This document shows, piece after piece, positions 21,521 to 32,200 of a DNA stretch of 64,000 nt (its first letter is position 1; each line of letters opens with the position of its first letter). The DNA comes from Craspedostauros australis. Its lineage: Eukaryota > Bacillariophyta > Bacillariophyceae > Mastogloiales > Achnanthaceae. The DNA is taken from NCBI GenBank assembly GCA_026770025.1, contig JAMXDE010000025.1, forward strand, positions 310,001 through 374,000, in the 5' to 3' direction. Made by a program: the position numbers and the translations under genes. Below the pieces are notes generated by a model. It did not search any database, had not been told where the DNA came from, and saw nothing but the letters and a program-made list of their open reading frames with translations.

Positions 21521-22187
21521 GTTCCTACTCGTGCGAGTAAAGTGCTTGTCAGGAATCGGGTGTTATTGTTGATGGTGGCGGCTGGGAGGATCCGCTTCTC
21601 TTCCCGCCAATTGTTTCCTTGTCTGCGCGTCTGGAAGACCAGGAGGTCTGCTTTGTGTGCTGTCGGTGGAGTTATGTGATGTGGGACCTCTATTGGTGCG
21701 AGTGGATCTATCCCCTGTCTGCATGGCGCCATTGCATCCATCAAGACAACACCATCCACGCGACACGTCGAACTGGTGCACGAATGGTCTGGGCTTGCTT
21801 ACTCCCGAGTACATAATATTTTACTATTCCAGAGCAGCTCTAGTTGGCATCATCTCGCAGTGGTCGCCATCAATAACATTGGTATCGCGACTGTCGCTGT
21901 ATTAGTATGGTACTGATGCGCTAGTACTCCACGAATGACTCTGCTGGTACAGTGGTTGGGATTACTTCTGCTCGTCGCCCACCCAACTGCTGCCGACATC
22001 TGATTGACCCCACAGTGACCTACTCTGTTCAAGTCGAAACAACAACAACAACAGCAACAACTCCACTCTGCTCCAGAGAGAGCCGCCGTAGCTCAATGCG
22101 ACGCCATTCCGCCACCAGAAGCGACATTCCACACGAGTATGTATTGTAAGTATGGTAGTCTCCTCGTACCACAACGACATCTGCCAG
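21521..22187. other. Intergenic region between two minus-strand genes
   Basis: About 0.67 kb: promoter of the four-TM gene and 3' flank of the citramalate synthase gene. A short ACAACAACAACA tract lies around 22040-22060. No supported gene or structured element was seen. Confidence 0.5.
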
Positions 22188-24467
22188 TTACAACGTGTAG
22201 GCATCGTCGCAGAGCATGCAAACAGGCGCATGTTCCACCAAGGCATACTCAACACCATCCACGAGCGCGTTGAGACTGGCGCTGATGACGTTGCGATCGA
22301 CGCTCACGGTGGTCCAAGTGGCTTCGCTGGCAGTGTCCGCAAACTCGATCATCACGCGGGTTGCCGCGTTCGTTGCGGAGGCGGGATCGAGGATGCGGAC
22401 CTTGTAGTCGACCAGTTCGACGTTTTTCAGGTACGGGTAGGTGGGAAGCAGGGCCCGCATGAGCGCGTTGGCCAAGGAGTCGATGGGTCCGCAACCATCG
22501 GCGACCTCCAATGTGTCGCGATAACACACCTGATCGTTGGCGTCTTCGCCGACGTCGCTGCTTCCGATGCCGTCGGTGGCTGTCGTCTTACCGTCGTCAA
22601 CCACAACGGTTCGGACATTGACGGTGGCCCTCGAAGTGCTCGTAGTAGACGAGGCCAGCATGGCGGGCTGTCCATTGGTGGATTGTGTCTTTTCCTTGGA
22701 AACAACGCGGCTGGCACTATCCAGCCTCTGGTCGTACACTTGGGCGCTGTAGTCCAGCACCGAGAATGGTGGGCAGTATCCCTTGCTGGCGTGGAGGATC
22801 ATGAGGTGCACCGATGCTTCGGCCCCCTCGAAGGTGTATCCTTGGTGCTCCAGTTCCTTCACCCGCTGCAGGATGGCCGTTGCGCGTTCGGATTGCTCGG
22901 AGGACTTCCCAGCATCCCTGTCGCTGCTGCCCTCGTTTTCGCCGAAGATATCCTTGAGCATGCCCAGGATGTTTTGACGCCCGCTCAGTTCCGAAATGAG
23001 CACGCGCTTTTCGTTGCCCACGTCCTCTGGTTCGATGTGTTGGTAGGATTTGGGGGAGCGTCCCATGGCTGCAACATGCAGCCCGCCCTTGTGGGCAAAC
23101 GCAGATGCTCCAACGTACGGCGCGGCGTTGTTGGGTTTGCGATTCAATACCTCGTCGACCCATCGGGATAGCTTGGTCATCTTGGAGAGGTTGTCGCGGC
23201 ACGAGATCTTTGACTCGACGTGCAGCGCGAGAGATGGGATGATACTGCATAGATCGGCGTTGCCCGTGCGCTCCCCGATGCCGTTCATGGTGCCCTGGAT
23301 CAAGCCAATGCCAGAGTGGCATGCCTGCAAGGAGTTGGCCACAGCCATTCCACAGTCATTGTGAGTGTGGATGCCGATGGTCAGTGGACGTCTCTTGTCA
23401 TCTTCCTCCTTTTGAAAGTGCGTTGTGACGGCCTCCGAAACCTGAGCGACTTCCCATGGCATACTGCCACCGTTGGTATCACACAGCACCAAGGACGATG
23501 CACCCGCATCCACGGCAGCTTGGCAGCAGAGCAGAGCGTAGTCGGGACTCTCGTTGTACCCGTCGAAGAAATGCTCCAGATCCACCAGCACCGTCTTGTC
23601 TTGGCTGACAAGGTAGGCCACGGAATCGGAAATCATGTTGAGGTTCTCTTCGAGGGTGCATCGCAGGATGTCGGTCACCTGCCAGGCGTGAGACTTGGCG
23701 ACGAGGCAGATCGTCGGGACGTTGGCATCCAGCAGTGCTTGCAGCTGCTTGTCATCCTTCGCCGCGATGTTCTTGCGGCGTGTGCTTCCGAATGCGACCA
23801 GCCTGGAGCGTGCTTGCGGCGACAGTTCGGATGGGGCGCGCGCGAAGAACTCCGCGTCCTTTGGATTGCTTCCCGGCCATCCTGCTTCGATGTAGTCCAC
23901 ACCAAAATCCGCCAGGCGTTCTGCGATCTTGAGCTTGTCCTCGCAGGATGCCGACACGGATTCGCCTTGCGTGCCGTCGCGCAATGTGGTGTCATAGATG
24001 AGCACATCATGAGGGCCAACGAAGGCCGCGTCTGTTGCCTCCTTCAGTGGGTGGCTGAAGGAGGCGTCGGATGGCGACGAGGTGGCCTTGCCAGAAGCAT
24101 CCCGCTGACCGCTGCCGTCGGCGTCTTCGCTGTTGTACGACTGAGCAATCCAACTATCAGCCAGTGCTTCAGTACGTTCGCCAGCGCCGTCGAGAGTGTT
24201 GGACGTCACCGACTGGCTGTCGTTGCCATTGTTGCTGTTGGAACTGGCACGCAGGCAGGTGGTCGTGTCGTCTGTTGCAAATGGCGCTTGGGCAAGCCCA
24301 GAACGATGCTGCATTCCCCACCCACATGCCTGCGCTCCGCCATTGTGCAATGGCAAAGGCACCGGCGCATATCCAAATGCAAGGGCCGGGGGTTCCGCGA
24401 ATGCCAGCACGAGGGAAAGGAGAATGCTGCGTCGCACCAATGGACACAAGGACTTCATCATCGTCAT
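22188..24467 (-). CDS. cimA: (R)-Citramalate synthase, plastid-targeted
   Basis: Condenses pyruvate and acetyl-CoA to citramalate, the first step of the threonine-independent route to 2-oxobutyrate and isoleucine. The start at 24467 is chosen over an upstream extension because it gives a signal peptide (RRSILLSLVLAFAEPPALA) with cleavage before FGYAP (A30|F31), the bipartite plastid leader of red-derived plastids. The product is 759 residues. DRE-TIM metallolyase motifs: TLRDGTQ (161-167), the HTHND metal-binding motif (367-371) and GERTGNADL (398-406). A LeuA-type dimerisation/regulatory domain fills about 610-755 (DGCGPIDSLANALMRALLP). The layout and the sequence around YIEAGWPGSNPKD favour CimA over 2-isopropylmalate or homocitrate synthase. 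Feedback control by isoleucine is known for bacterial relatives and is only inferred here. No introns. Confidence 0.88.
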   Translation of the reverse strand: MTMMKSLCPLVRRSILLSLVLAFAEPPALAFGYAPVPLPLHNGGAQACGWGMQHRSGLAQAPFATDDTTTCLRASSNSNNGNDSQSVTSNTLDGAGERTEALADSWIAQSYNSEDADGSGQRDASGKATSSPSDASFSHPLKEATDAAFVGPHDVLIYDTTLRDGTQGESVSASCEDKLKIAERLADFGVDYIEAGWPGSNPKDAEFFARAPSELSPQARSRLVAFGSTRRKNIAAKDDKQLQALLDANVPTICLVAKSHAWQVTDILRCTLEENLNMISDSVAYLVSQDKTVLVDLEHFFDGYNESPDYALLCCQAAVDAGASSLVLCDTNGGSMPWEVAQVSEAVTTHFQKEEDDKRRPLTIGIHTHNDCGMAVANSLQACHSGIGLIQGTMNGIGERTGNADLCSIIPSLALHVESKISCRDNLSKMTKLSRWVDEVLNRKPNNAAPYVGASAFAHKGGLHVAAMGRSPKSYQHIEPEDVGNEKRVLISELSGRQNILGMLKDIFGENEGSSDRDAGKSSEQSERATAILQRVKELEHQGYTFEGAEASVHLMILHASKGYCPPFSVLDYSAQVYDQRLDSASRVVSKEKTQSTNGQPAMLASSTTSTSRATVNVRTVVVDDGKTTATDGIGSSDVGEDANDQVCYRDTLEVADGCGPIDSLANALMRALLPTYPYLKNVELVDYKVRILDPASATNAATRVMIEFADTASEATWTTVSVDRNVISASLNALVDGVEYALVEHAPVCMLCDDAYTL

Positions 24468-25338
24468 CCGATCGGTGTGAGAAAAGGGCGTGGAAGTGTG
24501 GTTTGAGGACTGGGCAAGCAATATTATGTGTACGAACGCGTCTGCTTTGCTCTGATGAACTGTGCAGTGTCTCTTGCTACCTCTTGAAGTTGGTGGCAGC
24601 GACGGATTATGAGGTTGCGATGGGTGGTGGAGCGTTGCGAGGAGGAAGACGCCGATCTTTGAGACCGCGGATGCAGCTGCGGACACGATCGCAGATGTGA
24701 TGGGTGGCTGGTTCTTCGTGTTCTTCGGAGAACAACCTCCAAACCACGAGTTTCGCTTTTTGCATCTGTTGGCATCTGTTTGGATTTGTGTCTTTCGACG
24801 GTGTGTCGGCCAGACTCATTTATGGCACCACCTGCCGCAATTCTGCACACTGCCTGCAACGCGGTCCGATCGGTTGGTCGAGATCGTACGGCCAGGAATG
24901 GGGCGTTCCAAATCATGTGCCATAGACACAGGGTTATGCCAGAGCAGAATGCGTCATACTGCTCTATCAATATACATACTACTACTGTACGATATTATAA
25001 TACATAATATTATACATCATAATATTGTTCTATTGTATAATAATAGTAGCTGTCCTTCCCCTGCCCATGCCTGCGTGTAGTATATGCATGAAGTACCATA
25101 CTCTACTCTCTAGAGCGTTGCATTTTAAATAACCTGCTGGAGTGTGCAACAGAGCACCACACCCGTACATGCTCGTGGATGTGCCATCCCATCGTATTCG
25201 AGACGAACGAGACGAAGTATGGAATGATGATGAGACCGCACAGCTGGATCCACGTTCAATGTCCATCGGGTCATGTGCAATGTCACCATCATATTCCATC
25301 CCATCCCCTCCCATCGCGTCACATCATTCCCAATGCCC
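24468..25338. other. Intergenic region with AT-rich segment
   Basis: About 0.87 kb between the citramalate synthase start and the PARG gene stop, both minus strand. An AT-rich tract with several overlapping near-palindromes (ATAATATTAT types) spans about 24960-25050. The region presumably holds the citramalate synthase promoter and the PARG 3' UTR. No gene was seen. Confidence 0.5.
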
Positions 25339-26415
25339 TTACCACCTCGGAAGGTTGTTGACGGCCGACTTCAACCGTGGGTCGACCTTCTCCTTGGCAA
25401 ATTCCTTGGTGAACCACAGGCTGGTCTCAGGGCTCTTGGGGTCATCAGGAATGGCGAATACGATCGAGCGGAAGGCGTGCTCCATATCCGGATGCAGCAG
25501 GGCGCCCTTGAACATCTTGGCCACGTCGTAGGGATCGTTCTTGAAGACGCCGCATCCCCATGCACCCAGCACCAGCGTGTCGATCTTGTGATGCGCGGCC
25601 ACCTGCAGGATGCGCAGCGCCCGCATCTGCATGGTCTGCAGAGGGAACTCCTTCTCTTCGATGGTGAGCTTGCGCTTGGAGAACATACCGGCGTTGAAGT
25701 TGACGGCGCAGGCGCTGATCATGTTGCACGTGTACATGGACGTGGTCAGCTCCAAGTTGCGTTCGTTGCGAAATACGGGAACGTTGGGTGCGAATACTAT
25801 GTTGTGCGTGTAAATATTGTAGGGTGGTTCATTGGCGGATGCCGATTCCGGAGCCGCGCTGCTTTTCGTCGTTGCAGTTGCGGAACCAGCGCCGGCCTTG
25901 GAGGATCGGAATCCCTTGCCAAACAACCCCCGTCGAGCTGGCTTCTTTGCCCCACCCGAAAGCCCACCCTTCTTGTTCTTCTTGGGATCATGCGCGTCGT
26001 AAAAGACCTTGGCCTGCGGAGTCGTGAGACAGGCGTACAGGCCAGAGCAGGTGGCGATGGTTTCCTCCTGCGCCCAGGAACCCCGCTGGAAGCCACCTCC
26101 CGGATGCTTGGCGCTGGCGAAGTTGAGGATGCCGATGCTGCCATTCTCAAAATCCTTCGACAGACGGCTGGCGCATTGCAGCGTGGTCTCCTTCGTGACC
26201 TGCACGTCGGTTTGGTACTGTGCGGCGGGCACCCGCAGGGGGGCGTTGTGCGCGTAGCATTGCGTCCCATCGCAGGCGGTCTTAAGGATGTCCTTCATGT
26301 CCACTACGGCATCTCGCTTCGAGATGGGATCGGTCGCAGTGTAGGTGCCATCCTTGAGGATCTTGATGGTTTCGTAAGCCGCATCCGAAATCTCGCTGCG
26401 GCCCTTGGATGACAT
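25339..26415 (-). CDS. Microbial-type poly(ADP-ribose) glycohydrolase (TIGR02452/DUF2263 macrodomain family)
   Basis: A single exon of 358 residues. PARG removes ADP-ribose from poly-ADP-ribosylated proteins. The catalytic signature is complete: GGG (106-108) followed after seven residues by QEE (116-118) in PGGGFQRGSWAQEETI, preceded by GILNFASAKH. The C-terminal half has the macrodomain core (KIDTLVLGAWGCGVFKNDP). A Lys/Gly/Ala/Ser-rich insert of about 54 residues (about 143-196) separates the catalytic loop from the following strands; it looks disordered. No signal or plastid leader, so cytosol or nucleus is inferred. The family is common in bacteria and scattered in protists, so ancient transfer is possible. 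Confidence 0.85.
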   Translation of the reverse strand: MSSKGRSEISDAAYETIKILKDGTYTATDPISKRDAVVDMKDILKTACDGTQCYAHNAPLRVPAAQYQTDVQVTKETTLQCASRLSKDFENGSIGILNFASAKHPGGGFQRGSWAQEETIATCSGLYACLTTPQAKVFYDAHDPKKNKKGGLSGGAKKPARRGLFGKGFRSSKAGAGSATATTKSSAAPESASANEPPYNIYTHNIVFAPNVPVFRNERNLELTTSMYTCNMISACAVNFNAGMFSKRKLTIEEKEFPLQTMQMRALRILQVAAHHKIDTLVLGAWGCGVFKNDPYDVAKMFKGALLHPDMEHAFRSIVFAIPDDPKSPETSLWFTKEFAKEKVDPRLKSAVNNLPRW

Positions 26416-29289
26416 GGTGTCGCGACAGAAGCTTGCTGAGGATGGTTGGTAAAATAGAATAGATAATATACGAATAGAGCAGATAGAGTGGTGGCTTGGT
26501 GGCTTGATTGGCAGACCGACTGGTCCAAAGATGTTTGGCAGTTGATCTCAAAGTATCTTCCACAAGTTCAATGATGCTGTGAGCTCGTGCATGGCCAAGG
26601 CAGACGATGCAGTCTGGTTGGCCGGATGGTTGCATTGTTGGCGCCAAGCAACACACAGGAACACAGCAACGCAGCAACACAGCAACACATCAACGCGCCC
26701 GTGTCTGGATGTGTGCGTTTTGGTGGCGTCGGAAGAGGTTGGTGCGGGGAAAGATACCATTTCCGTCACAATGACCAATTCCTTTGTTCTGGCTGCGACC
26801 GTTATATTTATATCTTTGTTATCTCTGTTCGCTAGCCCGAATGCCGACAGCCTTTCTCTTTGGTACCAGCGGTAATTAAATAATATGTTTTATTATTCAT
26901 AAACTATTACACACGTATAGTGTCTGCTATCGTACGGATGGCGTCTATCATCTCGCATCAAACAGACACCGTCGTGCGAACACCACACGCCACGCAGATG
27001 ACGCTTGCATTCGAGTGGGCAGAAGGACCCTGATACAAAAAAGTGCTCCTGGTTCTGATTGTCACAGGGAGGCGACGAGGCGTATCCAGAACCGATGAGG
27101 TTGGTGTGACGTTCAGCATCGTTTGGTTTTGCGAACGGCGTATTGTCTTATTTTCGGCTCCGAAAGTTTGATCGTCGCAAGGCAATGATGAATCGCACAA
27201 TTCTCCACAGCATGGTATCGGCAGTATGGTGGAACAATGAAGTTACTCGCGACTATTACACGTTCTCCGAAGCCGAACTGAGTGTCTGCAAGCGAAGATC
27301 GGAACCGAACGAGGATGGGCCGCGCAGACCTAAAGACGGAGATGAATGACGTTTTCGAATGAGGAACGCGTCCGTCTTCTGCAGCAGGAAAGCTCTCATC
27401 CGATCATCAGAACGGCCACAACTGCAATTGCGAGCACGATGGCCGTGACCGTGATGGGGTGGTTCTGGATACGAAGAAGCCACTCGGGCATATGCCTGCC
27501 CTACCCTGACATTGCATTGCATTCCGAAACGCTCACAGAAGCACACATGACAAGATGAGGCAGTTGCGCCAGACCGTGCCAGGCCGCGCGTGCACCGCAT
27601 CGCATGTTGTTCCCATTCTGTGATGCCTCCTGTGTCATTCCATTCCATTTCTTTGGCATCGTATCCGATAGGATTTGTTTTCTCCGATGCTTGTGCAGAT
27701 GCGGACTTGAGACATGTTCCATCACCGCACTTCTCTTTCCGAAAGAATGAGGCAGAGGAAGAAGAACCAGGCGACGATGGGCGAGGTTCCGATTCGGGGA
27801 TGCCTTGGGTACAATACTCGTGTTGCAGCAGACGAGCACGACGCGTTGCCTGTCGCCTTCTGTTGGTGATGTTGCCACTCTACTATACTCCCATCCAGAT
27901 GACACATTCGCTCGTCGTCAGGATGGTTTGTACGAAGGCTATGCACTCTCCTCTACACAACACTCTATTGATAGTCTAAGCTTTGGGAACATTGGACTCC
28001 AGTGCTCGCATGCTCTTGCGTGCAGTCCGGATATGTACCATACTCCAGTCAGCTTGGTACTCATGTGTGGTAGAATATAATGTAGTATTGTACAAGTTCG
28101 ATTGCAACAGGCCACCACATAGCAAGACAGATAGAATAGATGTGGGGAGCGAGATTAACTCGTACTCTACTCAACGATCTGCTCTACCCACACACCGACA
28201 AGTCTGGTTTCGCTTTGCTTCTTGGTGCGAAATTGGAATGTGACGCGTTCGTTTCTGCACACGATTGATAGGTAAATTGACCAATGAAAGCGCGTGGAAG
28301 ATGACGAACAGCTGATGTCGAACATCTCATGATGTCACCGTGATTCGAAACGTGCAGAACGATCACATCGATGAGATGACACATGGCGAAGACAGGCATC
28401 AAGTCGAACACATCAAGAGGATGTAATGCCAAAGGAGTTTCGAGGAATGTTCGTTTTTGCCTCCTCCGTGTCTGTTGTCTGTTTCTCGATTGGGTGATCT
28501 CTCTCTGGATCCGGACAGCTAAGATGGGTAAGTGCTCGCACCATCCTGTGCTCTGGACCAGATGTGGGCTGTTCGTGCCAACAGAGACGACAGCAAGAGC
28601 GTCGCGCTTGCACTCGCACTCGCGATGTATCGATCGCGCAAAGGGACAAAAGCAACGGCTCGAAGCACAAAACAAAAACCCAAAACACTCAAGACGTCTC
28701 CAAGGTCCAAAGCGAAAGACATCACAACAAGCACAGCCGAAGCTGCGAACAATCTGCACATCCAGGCGACTGCGTCCGTTTTGAGCGTTCCTTCTGCCCA
28801 CATCATCGACGCCCCTCCATCAAGAAGGATTCGTGCGAAGCCAGGTGTCAACATCAAACTGGTCGGTTCGCGACATCAGCGCATCAGCGCATCATCAGCA
28901 TCCCTCCTGGTGACATTCCATTCTACTCCGTCCCAACGGACCAACTGTGGCTGAACAAGATTCGGACCAGGTTCGTAAGCTCTCTGGCGAGACGAGCCGA
29001 GACCATCACGTTCGTGCACGACGCTGTATCAGCAACAAGAGAGAGGCACTTCATCATCACTTGCCTCGTGTACTCTGGTACTCGCGACTGCGCCAAACTG
29101 GGCCAAGTGGGCTGTGTCACCGATCCGAACTGGCGAAGGAGATCCCACCACGAGTTGGCGAACTTCAGCAAACACGCACGCACGTACCGCAGTACGCGTC
29201 TTCGTATTCGTGACCGTGCCCGCACATCAAGTGCCACACCAACGCAAGGCAACACCAACCAGCCAACTGGTGCTTCGGAAAAGTGAGCC
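26416..29289. other. Long region without a supported gene
   Basis: 2.9 kb between the PARG start (minus) and the PPDK start (plus). It should contain both promoters and the PPDK 5' leader; the last ~300 bases are A/C-rich and fit a leader. Several frames of 70-240 codons exist on both strands (for example 28184-28801 minus and 28564-29286 plus), but they overlap one another, are Cys/His/Arg-rich and show no recognisable domain. A spliced or noncoding transcript cannot be excluded. Confidence 0.5.
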
Positions 29290-32200
29290 ATGAAGTGCCC
29301 TTCCAAGGTTCTGCTTCTGGGCATGCCCCTGCTGATCGCCATGATGGGTGACATCAGCCAAGGGCCCATCACCGCAAATGCCGCAGGATCGATCGGAGGC
29401 TCCCTGATGCTGACATCATCCTTCGGATTTGATGCGATGCCGTCGATGTCGAGGATGATGACAGCCAAGGTTCTGATCATGATGATGTCGCCATTCGTGT
29501 TCCATCATCATCATCATCCATCATCGCCAACTTCTCTTTCGTCGTCGTCATCGTCGAGGAGGACTTCTGGGTGGCCAGTATCCGAAGCGTTTCTTATTCC
29601 ACCCTCCTTCCACCATGGTCGTCACTCAGTCAAAACGGGAAGTCAGAACATGGGCACCCGAACCAATGAGGCTGCGACCTTCTCGTTTCCGCCACCCATC
29701 GTCTCTTCATCGTTGGCATTTGGTGGAAAGATCACGACGGCGCCGGATGCATCCTCCACTTGCCCAACTTCCGCAACCTCCTCATCCCTCTTCTCAGCAC
29801 CCATAAAATCAACAGAAGCAAATCCTTCAGCAGATTTCAACAACAAAGACGAAGAAGAAGGAACAAACGAAACAGCAACAGCAATAAGCAAAGCAACGAT
29901 GACGACCATCATGACACCAGAACAAGTGGATGCCTGCATCGTCCCCTTCGGCGGCAGCGCAACCCCCGTCGACAAACCGGACAAGACCATCCTCGGAGGC
30001 AAAGGCTTGGGACTGCAAGAAATGACCAAGATCGGCGCCCATGTGCCCCCTGGATTCACCCTCACCACCCAGCTCTGCCAGAACTTCGAGGGCCTCGGCA
30101 ACGACCTCCCCGCATCCGTTTGGACGGCCATCCGCGAGTCCGTTCGCCAGGTCGAAGCCGACACCGGCAAGGAGTACGGCACCAAATCGGGAAACCCGCT
30201 CTTGTTTTCCTGCAGAAGCGGTGCCGCCATCTCCATGCCCGGCATGATGGACACGGTCCTCAACATTGTGAGTCGGAAGGAGCGATTTTGTCGCAGATTC
30301 ATGCTTTGGGCGTGCTTGCGGATCTCCATGGCAATTGTTCGATTGCTGACCGCATCGCAGCTACGCGTAGCACACCGCTCCGCCACGGCCATGATGGAAT
30401 GTTGTCTTGTCATGACATTGCGCCTCAATCAACACACTCAAACTCTGCTTACCTCTGTTGCAATGGTCTTGTTCCGTTCTGCTGTGCCTTTTCCACGCAT
30501 TTTGCCTGCCAACAACAATGACTCTGCACGTCGACAACAACACTTGCATCATGTATGAATCACATACCTATGCATCGCAGGGACTCAACGAGGATACCGT
30601 CCATGCCTTGGCAAAGGCGGCAGGCGATGAAAGGTTCGCTTTCGATGCCTACCGTCGTCTGCTTGACATGTTCGGCGACGTTGTCTTGGGCATCCCGCAT
30701 GAAGCCTTCGAGACCAAGATGGACGGCCTCAAGCAGGACACCGGCATCACCAGCGACACCGACTTCACAGCCGACCAGCTCAAGGTCCTCGTTACCAAGT
30801 ACTACCAAGTCTTCGAGGACTACGGCAAGGTCTTCCCACAAGATCCATTCGACCAGCTCAAGGCCTGCGTCCGGGCCGTCTTCGGGTCTTGGAACTCCGA
30901 ACGCGCCATCAAATACCGCGAGATCAACGAGATCACCAGCCTCGTCGGCACCGCCTGCAACCTCCAATGCATGGTCTTTGGAAATTTGGGGCAGACGTCC
31001 GGAACTGGCGTCGCCTTCTCTCGCGACCCCGGCAACGGCAATGCAGAGCTCCTTGGAGAGTACTTGATCAACGCCCAGGGCGAAGACGTCGTGGCAGGCA
31101 TCCGCACGCCAGAACCGATCGCTACCATGGGAAAGGTGCTCCCGGAGGCTTACACACAGTTCATCGACACGGTCGACAAACTCGAGCGTCACTTCGGCGA
31201 CATGCAGGATGTCGAGTTCACCGTGGAGAACGGCAAGCTCTGGATGCTGCAGTGCCGATCGGGAAAGCGCACCGGACAGGCAGCCTTCCAAATCGCCGTG
31301 GACATGGTGGAGGAAGGTCTAACCAGCAAGCAGGATGCGTTGCTCAGGATCGAACCTGATCACGTCAAGCAAATCTTGCACCCTTCCTTCTCCAAGGAGG
31401 TCCTCAACTCGACTCAGTACACCTCGAACGTAGTCGCGGTAGGACTTACCGGCGGTCCAGGGGCCGCAGTCGGAAAACTCGTCTTTTCCACCGAGGATGC
31501 CGAGGCACAGAGTGAGGAGGGCGTGATTTTGGTGCGAGAGAACACTTCGCCCGAAGATGTGGGCGGTATGTGGGCAGCCAAAGGTATCCTGACAGCCCGC
31601 GGTGGAATCACTTCACGTAAGTCACAGCTCTCAGCTGCAATGACCCATGCCGCGCATCACAGGCTGTGATTGCGCTTCGTTTCTTTTCGGATGGCGAGAA
31701 AGGCGGTCGTGGTGGCGGCGGCGGTGCATATTGCATCTCCAACTGCGCGGATGTGTTATGCACACCTGCCATGTTCCCACGTTTCCCTCTTGCAGTCGCA
31801 GCAGCCACGATTTTACGCCTGCCGTGTCGGCATGCTTCATCCAGCGCAAGAGCTGATTCGGTGACAGATCCAAACGATGCCAGCATGCGCCCCATCTGAT
31901 GCCCTTTGTGCATAGTCTCACCACCTGTCCCTCTGTCGTCGCTTCCTTGCTCCACGTTGTTTTGTGCTCGTTGTTTTTATCTTGGACATCGAGTAGACGC
32001 TGCGGTCGTCGCTCGCGGATGGGGGAAACCATGCGTGTGCGGTTGTGAGGAGCTGGACATCGACGAAAACAGCAAGACCATGACGATCAAGAGTACCGGG
32101 AAGGTGTTCAAGGAGGGTGACCAGATTTCCATCAATGGCAATACTGGAGAGGTCGTTGGCGTCCCCATCCAGACGAGCAGTGTCACCGTGCAGGGATCGT

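Noticed and set aside
22152-24506. Long plus-strand frames opposite citramalate synthase (22152-23171 and 23316-24506).
   Set aside because: Antisense shadows of a conserved, well-recognised enzyme on the minus strand.
28184-29480. Overlapping 110-240-codon frames on both strands before PPDK.
   Set aside because: Cys/His/Arg-rich, mutually overlapping, without domains or homology that I recognise. More likely promoter and leader.
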